From Candidatus Pacearchaeota archaeon ex4484_71 (GTDB lineage Archaea; Nanobdellota; Nanobdellia; Pacearchaeales; GW2011-AR1): a stretch of 26,364 nucleotides of DNA. The position numbers and the translations under genes were made by a program. The stretch covers positions 1 through 26,364 of the forward strand of contig NJDN01000002.1 in assembly GCA_002254395.1 (NCBI GenBank), given 5' to 3'. Each line of letters begins with the position of its first letter. Positions within the stretch are counted from its first letter, which is position 1. Positions 6,775-15,000 of this stretch are shown here, piece by piece. The notes below the pieces were generated by a model. That model made no database searches and was not told where the DNA came from. It saw only the letters and a program-made list of their open reading frames with translations.

Positions 6775-7335
6775 TTAGGGTTTATAAACTTTTTGATTAA
6801 TCAATTTTTTTACATGTTTTGCATCGGAAAATTTTATGGAAATTGTAACCCAGATCATCCCTATAAAAATTGCTCCAATGACGTCGGTGAACCAATGAAC
6901 TCCAAGGTAGATTCTGCTGAATCCTATCAACAAAATTAGCATTACATTAATAGAAACAAATAATATTCTCAAAGTTTTATTTTTTATCTCTCTTGCAAAC
7001 AGATAAATTAAAAATAAGAAAAAAATCGTCGACAAAAGAGTATGCCCGCTAGGGAAACTATATCCAGTTTCATTGATTATTCCTCCTGTCGGCCTCGGCC
7101 TCTTGAATAAATATTTTAAAATAGTTCTTAGAACAATCCCCCCTCCAATACCGACGACAAATGCAGATAGTTTTGAATATCTTTTCTTTAATAGCAAATA
7201 AGTTATGATTCCTAAGGTCATAGCCAAGATAAAATAAATTCCCCCGATTTTTGTGAAGAATAACATGGCCTCGGTCAAAGAAAAACTTTGCATCCCCTGC
7301 ACGGCACTATTTATCAAAGCATCGAGTAATACCAT
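6775..7335 (-). CDS. PAP2-superfamily membrane phosphatase
   Basis: A 186-residue integral membrane protein with about five to six hydrophobic helices. It carries the three PAP2 phosphatase motifs in order: KYLFKRPRP, then FPSGHT, then SRIYLGVHWFTDVIGA. The motifs include the nucleophilic and proton-relay histidines and the helper Asp. Family members remove phosphate from lipid phosphates such as phosphatidate or polyprenyl diphosphates. The substrate here is not shown, and polyprenyl-diphosphate recycling or archaeal lipid metabolism are both possible. A TTTATAAA box at 7356-7363 gives a leaderless start at 7335. It sits unexpectedly between EF-2 and EF-1A. Its last codons (Val-Tyr-Lys-Pro-stop) double as the EF-1A TATA box. 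Confidence 0.85.
   Translation of the reverse strand: MVLLDALINSAVQGMQSFSLTEAMLFFTKIGGIYFILAMTLGIITYLLLKKRYSKLSAFVVGIGGGIVLRTILKYLFKRPRPTGGIINETGYSFPSGHTLLSTIFFLFLIYLFAREIKNKTLRILFVSINVMLILLIGFSRIYLGVHWFTDVIGAIFIGMIWVTISIKFSDAKHVKKLINQKVYKP
6781..6788 (-). promoter_or_regulatory. EF-1A TATA box inside the 3' end of the PAP2 gene
   Basis: Perfect TTTATAAA, 23-30 bases before the EF-1A ATG. It overlaps the PAP2 codons for the last residues just before its TAA. Confidence 0.65.
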
Positions 7336-7355
7336 AAAATTACATCTTAGAGAAA

Positions 7356-7363
7356 TTTATAAA
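7356..7363 (-). promoter_or_regulatory. TATA box of the PAP2 gene
   Basis: Perfect TTTATAAA, 21-28 bases before the ATG at 7335, in the short gap after EF-2. It predicts a leaderless message. Confidence 0.55.
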
Positions 7364-7371
7364 ACTAGTTA

Positions 7372-9528
7372 TTACTGATTCTCACTCAAGCCTTTTCTAT
7401 CCCTTATCTTTTTTATAATATCTGCTTGAAGAGATGTCGGAAGTCTCTCAAATAACTGGTCCCTGATGGAGCTTGTTCCTCTTCCTTCTGTCGCACTTCG
7501 TAAATCGTTACTCCATCCAATCATCTCCGCGACAGGAATCTTTGCCTCCATTTCCGCATTCGTTCCATCTTGGCTAACATTTAGCATTTGTCCTCTTTTA
7601 CTCCCCACTAATTTTGTTACGGCTCCAAGGAATGTGTCGGGCATTTCTATAAGGTGAATCTGTATAGGTTCAAGCAACCCTGGGTTTGCGTTATTCATAG
7701 CTTTCTTTATAGCTTCTCTAACTGCGGGGTATACTTGTGCAGGTCCCCTATGGATAGCATCCTCATGAAGTCTTATGTCCACCAAAGAGACTTTCATTTT
7801 TGTACATGGTTCTCTTGCCAAAGGACCTTGATCCATCACCATTTCGAAAGCATCTAAAACCATTTCAATTACTTCTCCGATGTGAACTTCTCCCCGAGTC
7901 TCGTCGAGGAACATGTTCCCCTTATAGATATCTCTAACATCTCTTATTTGGTCTCCACTCCATCCGAGAGAAGATAATGCCTCGGATACTACTTGAGATT
8001 TTTTCTTAACTCTTCCTTCTGGGAGCGTTCCCTCTTTTATTGCTTCATATATGTTGTCCTCAAGAGGTTCTACTTTTATATAAAAACTATTGTGTTTATT
8101 TGGACTTCTACCTTCAGAGGCGTCAGAGCCTTTTCCAACAGTTTCCCTGTAAACAACTATTGGAGGGGAGGTTTTTACCGGAAGTCCCTTCTCAGACTTA
8201 ATTCTATTTTCGATTATTTCAAGATGTAATTCCCCCATACCTGACATAAGAGACTCTCCTGTTTGTTCATTTATTGTAATTTTTATAGAAGGGTCTTCTT
8301 TAGCAATTTGTTTCAAAACCTCAATTAACTTTGGCAAATCCGCAGCTTTTGTAGCTTCGATAGATTTTGTCACAACAGGGTCAAACAAGTGTTTTATAGC
8401 TTCAAACGGTTCCATCTCCTCTTTACTAACTGTCTCTCCAGCAAATACGTCCTTTAATCCTACAACTCCCACAATGTTTCCTGCACTAACTTCATCAACG
8501 ACGGTTCTTTGAGCACCTTTGTAAACAGAAACTTGTTGTATTCTGGTTCTTCTCTTACCAAGATTCATATAAACATCATCTCCTTGCTTCAATGTTCCCG
8601 AGAATAATCTCCCCGCAGCCACTTCCCCTGCGTGTTTGTCTACTACAATCTTTATTGGTACAAAAACAGGATCTCCTTTTGGATTACAGGACAGAAGATC
8701 TTTTCCAACTTTTGAATCGAGATCTCCATGCCATATCTTTGGGATTCTATATTTCTGTGCATCTAATGGGCTTGGATGGTGATCAACACTCATATTCAAG
8801 ACAACTTCATGTATTGGTGCTTTTTTTGCTAGTTCTTTCCAATTATCTCCTTCGTATGCATCTATTACGTCTTTGAAAGTTATTCCTTTTTCTCTCATGT
8901 AAGGAAAACTCAAACCCCAGTTATGGAACGCACTTCCAAACGCAACGCTCCCATCCTGTACCGAAACTTTCCATTTCTGTTTGTATTCTTCTGGAGCAAT
9001 ATTCTCTATTAACTCGTTAACATGATCAATTATTTTAACAAATTTTTCTTGCATAGCTTCGGGAGTAAGTTTAACTTCTTTTATGAGTCTATCAACCTTA
9101 TTTATGAACAGCACGGGTTTGACTAATTCTTTAAGCGCCTGTCTAACTACTGTTTCTGTTTGGGGCATAACTCCCTCCACAGCACAAGTTAAAATTATAC
9201 ATCCATCCACCGCCCTCATGGCTCTCGTAACGTCCCCTCCAAAATCAACGTGCCCAGGGGTATCAATTAGATTAATAAGATAGTCATCTCCTTTTACATT
9301 GTGAAACATAGAAACACTTGCGGAATCTATGGTGATCCCTCTTGATGCTTCGTCTTCATGAAAATCGAGAGCTCTTTGTTTTCCAGCAGTCTCTTCGGAA
9401 AGCATTCCTGCCCCGGCAAGTAAATTATCTGAGAATGTCGTTTTACCATGATCTATATGCGCTGCAATCGCAATGTTTCTAATCTTGTCTTGATTCTTCA
9501 TAAGCTTTACAAAATCTACTTCTGCCAT
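7372..9528 (-). CDS. fusA: Elongation factor 2 (aEF-2)
   Basis: A 718-residue translocation GTPase of usual archaeal length. It moves tRNA and mRNA through the ribosome after peptide transfer. It shows the P-loop AHIDHGKT, switch-I region ASRGITIDSASVSM, DTPGHVDFGGD and NKVDR, then domains II to V. The diphthamide loop reads HEDAIHRGPAQ, with the modified His position kept. The frame stays open to 9579, but I chose the ATG at 9528 (MAEVDFVKLM). The TTTATAAA box at 9556-9563 lies inside the longer version, and 9528 matches the family start. It follows an unknown gene that separates it from rps7. Confidence 0.96.
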   Translation of the reverse strand: MAEVDFVKLMKNQDKIRNIAIAAHIDHGKTTFSDNLLAGAGMLSEETAGKQRALDFHEDEASRGITIDSASVSMFHNVKGDDYLINLIDTPGHVDFGGDVTRAMRAVDGCIILTCAVEGVMPQTETVVRQALKELVKPVLFINKVDRLIKEVKLTPEAMQEKFVKIIDHVNELIENIAPEEYKQKWKVSVQDGSVAFGSAFHNWGLSFPYMREKGITFKDVIDAYEGDNWKELAKKAPIHEVVLNMSVDHHPSPLDAQKYRIPKIWHGDLDSKVGKDLLSCNPKGDPVFVPIKIVVDKHAGEVAAGRLFSGTLKQGDDVYMNLGKRRTRIQQVSVYKGAQRTVVDEVSAGNIVGVVGLKDVFAGETVSKEEMEPFEAIKHLFDPVVTKSIEATKAADLPKLIEVLKQIAKEDPSIKITINEQTGESLMSGMGELHLEIIENRIKSEKGLPVKTSPPIVVYRETVGKGSDASEGRSPNKHNSFYIKVEPLEDNIYEAIKEGTLPEGRVKKKSQVVSEALSSLGWSGDQIRDVRDIYKGNMFLDETRGEVHIGEVIEMVLDAFEMVMDQGPLAREPCTKMKVSLVDIRLHEDAIHRGPAQVYPAVREAIKKAMNNANPGLLEPIQIHLIEMPDTFLGAVTKLVGSKRGQMLNVSQDGTNAEMEAKIPVAEMIGWSNDLRSATEGRGTSSIRDQLFERLPTSLQADIIKKIRDRKGLSENQ

Positions 9529-9555
9529 GTTAATATCTATTAATTGAAAAATTGC

Positions 9556-9563
9556 TTTATAAA
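9556..9563 (-). promoter_or_regulatory. TATA box of EF-2
   Basis: Perfect TTTATAAA, 28-35 bases before the ATG at 9528. It predicts a leaderless or nearly leaderless message and rules out the upstream in-frame start. Confidence 0.6.
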
Positions 9564-9591
9564 AGTTGTGGGGCTTCAACCAACGCGAGGA

Positions 9592-10371
9592 TTAAGAAGA
9601 TATCTCCTTTGCCCGATGTAAATTTGCAGAAATTTCCTCAAGGAAAATGTCAGAGGAATTCTTTGGTTTTTTATTACGAATTTTAATTTTAAACTTATAT
9701 TTTGAATATTTTTTGCCTATCCTTTTGAAGTCTTTTAATAGGAAAAATGTTTTCGGAGAGTTTATGATTTTTATATCGGTTTCAACAAAGTAATCATATA
9801 CCTTGAGAAACATTTTATCCACCGATATTTTTAAGTCTTCTGAGAATCTTTTCAAAATTTTATTTATGGCATTTTCATTAACGTTCTTTAATGCGTCTCT
9901 TTTTGGAACTGGTATTTCAGAAGGAGAATATAAAATCTTTCTTGGGATTGATTTATGATATCTCGTCAATACTTCTCTGAGAATTATTGATATATTTTTA
10001 TTAATTTTTATCTTTGAGAATTCTCCCGGATGTTCAAAATAAAAATCTGCCATGTCCAGGTAAGAATAATCTATGATTTTTCTGGTTTTTTTTATTAATA
10101 ACAAAATGCTATCTATATATTCGTCGCTTTTCTCTGGATTCACCTTGGGATTTATTTCTTTTACGTGATATCTTTTACAAATTTTATTTAAGTAGTGCAG
10201 TTCGGATTTTAAGTAGATAGAGTTTATCCTTTTCTTTCCAAAAGACCTCAAGTACATAAGGAAGAACAATACATTGTTTTCAAATTCTATTCTAAATTCA
10301 TTTATTGTTCTTAGATAGAGGTTTTTTTCACTTGAATTTATTCCAGGTTCCCAAGAATTTATCTCAACCAT
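9592..10371 (-). CDS. Hypothetical protein, 259 aa, inside the ribosomal str-like block
   Basis: I do not recognise this protein. It is soluble, very rich in Lys, Ile and Asn, and mostly helical in appearance, with a basic C-terminal region (KKYSKYKFKIKIRNKKPKN). No cysteine cluster, membrane helix or catalytic motif stands out. I chose the ATG at 10371 (MVEINSWEPG) over a TTG three codons earlier. There is no ribosome-binding site, and an AT-rich TTTTTAAG upstream could be its promoter. It lies between rps7 and EF-2, which are normally adjacent or nearly so in archaea. The base composition is more AT-rich than its neighbours, consistent with a fast-evolving lineage-specific gene or an insertion. 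Confidence 0.6.
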   Translation of the reverse strand: MVEINSWEPGINSSEKNLYLRTINEFRIEFENNVLFFLMYLRSFGKKRINSIYLKSELHYLNKICKRYHVKEINPKVNPEKSDEYIDSILLLIKKTRKIIDYSYLDMADFYFEHPGEFSKIKINKNISIILREVLTRYHKSIPRKILYSPSEIPVPKRDALKNVNENAINKILKRFSEDLKISVDKMFLKVYDYFVETDIKIINSPKTFFLLKDFKRIGKKYSKYKFKIKIRNKKPKNSSDIFLEEISANLHRAKEISS

Positions 10372-10435
10372 GAAGGGCAAAAATAAAATAACTTAAAAAT
10401 AATTTGTATGCTAGAATATGTAGTAATCTACTTAA

Positions 10436-11041
10436 CTATCTCGCACTATCTGCCTGCTTCTCGGACTCATTCTTCTTTTTTAATGCAAAGCTTTCTCCGT
10501 TCCCTTCCGCAGCCAAAATTATTTCGTCTGCTAGAGATTGTGAAAGTTTTTTCTTTTTTCCAAAGGCCTTGTCAGAAGCTCCGTGAATAATGTGTTTTAA
10601 TGCAAGATTTACTCTTCTTAGAGGCGAGACGTCAACTGCTTGAGGGTATCTTGCTCCCCCATATTCTATTATTGTAACTTCATCTCTTGGGGACGCATTT
10701 TCTATCGCTCTCACCAAGATTTGCACAGGATTTTCGTTTGTTCTTTTTTCGATTATTTTGAACGCTTCAATCACAATTTTCGCATTTTTAGAATATTTAC
10801 CTGTCGTGTGGCCTATTTCTATTCTGTGTTTTTTTCCACGGTGCCCCCCTGTTGACACTTTGTTAATTAATCTTTCGACAACATTTATTCTTGCCTGACC
10901 AAACTTCACAACGTTTCTTCCTTGGTTTTTTAGGATTAATTTTGGTTCAAGGTTTATCGCCCTTACCAATCCAGGGTCTTCAACTTTAACTTGAGATATA
11001 TCCCATATGTCAAAAATTTTGAAGTTCATCAGCTCACTCAT
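10436..11041 (-). CDS. rps7: 30S ribosomal protein S7
   Basis: A 201-residue archaeal S7, an early-binding protein of the small-subunit head that organises the 3' domain of 16S rRNA. Hallmarks are INVVERLINKVSTGG, the RGKKHRIEIGHTTGK insertion, NPVQILVRAIENASPRDE, GGARYPQAVDVSPLRRVNLAL and KKLSQSLADEIILAA. A charged tail (KKKNESEKQADSAR) is a small extension. Its ATG overlaps the rps12 stop by 4 bases, indicating translational coupling. Confidence 0.95.
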   Translation of the reverse strand: MSELMNFKIFDIWDISQVKVEDPGLVRAINLEPKLILKNQGRNVVKFGQARINVVERLINKVSTGGHRGKKHRIEIGHTTGKYSKNAKIVIEAFKIIEKRTNENPVQILVRAIENASPRDEVTIIEYGGARYPQAVDVSPLRRVNLALKHIIHGASDKAFGKKKKLSQSLADEIILAAEGNGESFALKKKNESEKQADSAR

Positions 11042-11460
11042 CTTCTACCCTTCTCGATCTTTCCCGCCACCAACCTTGGAAGTGGTTGATCGTTTACTTT
11101 TATTACTTTGTATCTAACACCAGGAATATCTCCTTTTGAACGTCCTTGTTTTCCTCCAATTCTCTCAATCATTACTTCATCATGTTCATCTATAAACTTT
11201 TGAGCAAGATTTCCCGGAATGAACGCCGAAACCTGTTTACCATTTTTTGTTAATTGAACTTTGCAACATTTTCTCATTGCAGAATTTGGCTGCTTTGCTT
11301 CCTTCTGGAATTTCGACAAAACAATACCTTTTGCTTGGTTCGCCCCCTCGAGAGGATCTGATTTTGCATAAAGATTTAGAGTTCTAACTTTAAACTTACG
11401 ACTCTTCCACTGAAATTTCCTTCTGTCGTTCTTCTTTTTTAAAGCACTTTTTAATCCCAT
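11038..11460 (-). CDS. rps12: 30S ribosomal protein S12
   Basis: A 140-residue archaeal S12 from the decoding centre of the small subunit. The decoding loop is clear in KQPNSAMRKCCKVQLTKNGKQV, with further conserved AFIPGN, IDEHDEVMIERIGG and GDIPGVRYKVIKV. The basic N-terminus (KKKNDRRKFQWKSRKFK) matches archaeal members. The start at 11460 is placed by a TTTATAAA box 27-34 bases upstream, giving a leaderless message. It overlaps rps7 by 4 bases and follows nusA, the usual archaeal order. Confidence 0.95.
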   Translation of the reverse strand: MGLKSALKKKNDRRKFQWKSRKFKVRTLNLYAKSDPLEGANQAKGIVLSKFQKEAKQPNSAMRKCCKVQLTKNGKQVSAFIPGNLAQKFIDEHDEVMIERIGGKQGRSKGDIPGVRYKVIKVNDQPLPRLVAGKIEKGRR

Positions 11461-11486
11461 TTTATAGTTATGTTTAAGAAAGTTGG

Positions 11487-11494
11487 TTTATAAA
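11487..11494 (-). promoter_or_regulatory. TATA box of rps12-rps7
   Basis: Perfect TTTATAAA, 27-34 bases before the rps12 ATG, in the short gap after nusA. It gives the ribosomal pair a promoter of its own within the block. Confidence 0.6.
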
Positions 11495-11540
11495 GTTTGT
11501 GTGGACTTCGGTTATCTCTTTTAATTCAATCAGTTTTTGT

Positions 11541-11957
11541 TTAAATTATTCTAAAGTTTTTTTTAAAGAAATTTCTTACAATCTCTTGCATTTCGCTCAA
11601 CCTTCTTTTGTTTCTTCCCAAGAGTGCAGCTTTATTAGCCCCTCCTGCAGTTACAATTATTTCATCATCTTTTATTTCTATTTCTTTAAAATCTAGAGGG
11701 CTTATTATTGCCTTTATGAATTTTTCCGCATCTTCAATACCTCGGGGGAGTGGGACAACTCTTATCCTCTTTTTTAGAATGCCGCTTATTTTTCTGAGGT
11801 TCTCGCTATTTTTTCCGAGGGACTTTGAGAGAAGTGGCTTAGGCACTCCAAAAACCAACATATCATTATACTTAAAAAAATATCTTGTATTAACTCTTGT
11901 TATCTTAGAAAAAAGATTTATGTATCTCATGCCTTGCATATCAATAGTATTTGCCAT
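11541..11957 (-). CDS. nusA: Archaeal NusA-like KH-domain protein
   Basis: A 138-residue protein made only of the two KH RNA-binding domains, the short archaeal form that lacks the bacterial RNAP-binding N-terminus and S1 domain. Visible motifs are DMLVFGVPKPLLSKSLGKNSENLRKISGILKKRIRVVPLP and the second KH GGANKAALLGRNKRRLSEMQEI. It probably binds nascent RNA during transcription elongation. Its place after rpoA and before rps12 is conserved in archaea; the L30e gene that often lies between is absent. A TTTTTAAAA at 11985-11993 may give it a separate promoter. Confidence 0.9.
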   Translation of the reverse strand: MANTIDMQGMRYINLFSKITRVNTRYFFKYNDMLVFGVPKPLLSKSLGKNSENLRKISGILKKRIRVVPLPRGIEDAEKFIKAIISPLDFKEIEIKDDEIIVTAGGANKAALLGRNKRRLSEMQEIVRNFFKKNFRII

Positions 11958-11984
11958 TCTTATAAGTTTTCTATACTCAACCTC

Positions 11985-11993
11985 TTTTTAAAA
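11985..11993 (-). promoter_or_regulatory. Possible TATA box of nusA
   Basis: TTTTAAAAA on the minus strand, 28-36 bases before the nusA ATG, in the 48-base gap after rpoA. It is weaker than the TTTATAAA boxes elsewhere in the window. Confidence 0.35.
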
Positions 11994-12005
11994 CTTTCCT
12001 AGAAA

Positions 12006-15000
12006 TTATTTAATTGTTTTCTCGACGATTTCAGAGTCTGCAAGTTTCTTGTCTTTATTTTTCTTGTCCAATTGTCCAATCACGTTAACCAACAATCCTG
12101 GCAATCCGGTTCCCACAGGTACTGGTTGATTTAAGATTATATTTTCGATAACACTGCTCAACTTATCGCTTCCACCTTTTGTAACAGCATTTACAAATTG
12201 CTTTGTAGGCGTTTCGAATGTTGCCCTTGCTAAAATCGAAGCTTTTTGAGCGATAATTCCCATTCTTGTAACTCCCTTAACCTCTCCGGTGGTAGTCATA
12301 GCGTCGGACACTAGCTTTAAATGGTTTGAGTGAATATCTAATCCTTGTGAGTTAATAACCTCTTTAATCTCATTGATTATCAATTGTCTAGCTGCTTCGA
12401 TACCAAATATTCCTGCAACTTCATGGAGATCATTCGAAACTGTTTTGTCAGGATTAACTTCTTTTAACTTTATTATCTCTTTTAAATTTGTACCTAGTGT
12501 CACGATTACGAAATCAGATCCCCTTTTTACAATTAAAATCTGTTCTATTCCCTTAACACCGGATATGATTGTTTTCTTTAGTTTCTCTTTAAGCTTGTAT
12601 ATCTCCTTAAAACCATATTCTGAAGCATCTAATGATAAGGAATTTGATCCTTCTTTTACATTAAATCCAATTTCATTCAATCTTTCAACAACTTTTTTCA
12701 AAGTAGTGTGTGTCCTTCTCAGCCCATTGTTATCTATAATTATTTTTATCTTCTTGTTAGAGAAATCTAGATTTACTTCTGATGAAATTTCTTTCAAGGT
12801 AACTTCTTTTATCTTTTCTGCGAGCACTCTTGCAGATTTCTCGTTGTTAAACTCTTTTTTTAAATAAATTTCCATCTTTGGAGAAGAAGGTTTCTTCCTT
12901 GCATCAAAAATTTCAATGATTCTAGGCAATCCTGCAGTAACCTGCATTTCTGCAACACCTGCCATATGGAATGTATTAAGAACCATTTGTGTGGATCCTT
13001 CACCAAAGCTTTGTGCTGCGATGAGGCCAATTGCCTCTCCCGGAGCTAACTTTCCTTTCTTGTGCATCTGAGAAACATCAATGTTTTCCGTTCCATATTT
13101 GAATTGTATTATATTATTCCCTCCATCTCTCACCGTGCCATCATACTCTGCACGAATATCCTGTAGAGCACTTGCAAGTCTTCTATACAAATAACCTGAT
13201 TTAGGAGTTCTAAGAGCAGTATCCATAAGTGAATCTCTACCAGTAATTGCCTGGAAGAAAAACTCATCTGGTTCTAATCCCTTTATGAAAGAACTTTCTA
13301 TGAACCCTCTTGATCTTGGAGATAAATCTCCTTTCTTAAAGAAAGGTAAAGTTCTCTTAGTGTATCCTATATCAATTCTACCCCCTGCAAAGGCCTGTTG
13401 TCCAACACATGCAGCCATCTGGGTAATGTTCAAGATATTTCCGCCCCCTCCAGATTTCATCATATAACTTACGGGGTTATCTTCAGGAAATCCTTTCTTA
13501 ACTATTGCACCTATCTTTGTTCGAACTTCGTTCAATACTCTCAATAATGCAATCTCTCTTGATTCTGCTAGTGTTTTTCCAGGAATTATTTCTATCTCCC
13601 CCCTCTTTTCAGCGTCGATTATATCTTGTGCTTTCTTCTTTGCTTCTTTAATTATCTTATCACTTGATTTTATCAAGTCTTCACTAAGATCAAAGTCTTC
13701 CACAGAAGCAGTTATTCCCCTTGAGGATAAATAGTTCTTTCCAATATTAAACGCAGCTCTTATTATATCAAAGGTTTTTTGTCTTCCTACTTTTTTATCA
13801 AGGACTTTTATTAATTCTCCATCCTCGTCTCCAAACGTCGTTTTGTCAATTATTCCATTCTTTATTTCTCCATCTTTTATCTTTATGGAATCATTTTCAA
13901 AATCAACTTTTGGCAAAATCATTGAGAATAATTCTAGACCTGAGATATTTTTCTTTGTAATTTCTTTGTCAATTCCAGAGTTATATAATAGTTGGTTCGC
14001 TTCGTGGTTCGAAAAATCCCTTATTCCCACAAGGTAATTTCCTGTTATTGAATCAACAATGCATCCAATCCAGTTAGTGTTGTTTTTTGGTGAAAATAAA
14101 TTTTGTTTCACGTCCAACAACATCTTTGCTTCCGCTCTTGCTTCCTCTGTTTGAGGAGAGTGAATATTCATCTCGTCACCGTCGAAGTCACCTGCATATG
14201 GCGTTAATACTGCAGGATGTACTCTGAAGGTCCTTCCGGGTAAAACCCTAACAAAGTGAGCCATTAAACTTCCCCTATGAAGGCTAGGATGTCTATTGAA
14301 AAGAACTATGTCTCCATCGTGTAAGTGTCTTTCCACCTTATAGCCTGGCTCTATCTCTTCTATAATTTCCTCTTTAAGATCGTCAGTAATTTTCTTTCTT
14401 CTGCCATCTGGTCTTATAACGTAATTTGCTCCAGGATACTTCCCCCCGTTTTTTATAAGTTTCTTTAATCTTTCAATGTTCATATCGTTTACCATTTCTG
14501 CAACGGTAACAATTTTTGCTATTTCATACGGGATACCTACTTCGTTTATTCTCATATTTGGGTCAGGACTTATTACAGTTCTACCCGAATAGTTAACCCT
14601 TTTACCTGCAATATTTTTTCTTATTCTTCCTTCCTTACCCTTTATTCTTTCGGTAATAGTTTTAAGAGGTTGTCCGCTTCTATGTCTTGCAGGAGGAACT
14701 CTTGCGACAGTATTATCGAAAAAAGTTGTAACGTGATACTGAAGAAGATCCCAGAGATCTTCAATGATAACTTCCGGAGCTCCAGCATTTAGGTTTTCCC
14801 ACAATCTTTGATTTGCTCTTATTATATCAGATAATTTGTGAGTTAAGTCATCTTCACTTCTTTCTCCAGATTCAAGAATTATCGAAGGCCTTACAGTAAC
14901 AGACGGAACAAGTAAGGAAGTTAAAATTGCCCATTCAGGACGACAAGTCTTTGGATTTACACCGATTTTCTTTAGTTCTTCATCGGGAATTCTAGATAAA

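Noticed and set aside
9529..9579. EF-2 start at 9579
   Set aside because: The added 17 residues have no counterpart in the family and contain the TATA box; ATG 9528 fits both the promoter and the family.
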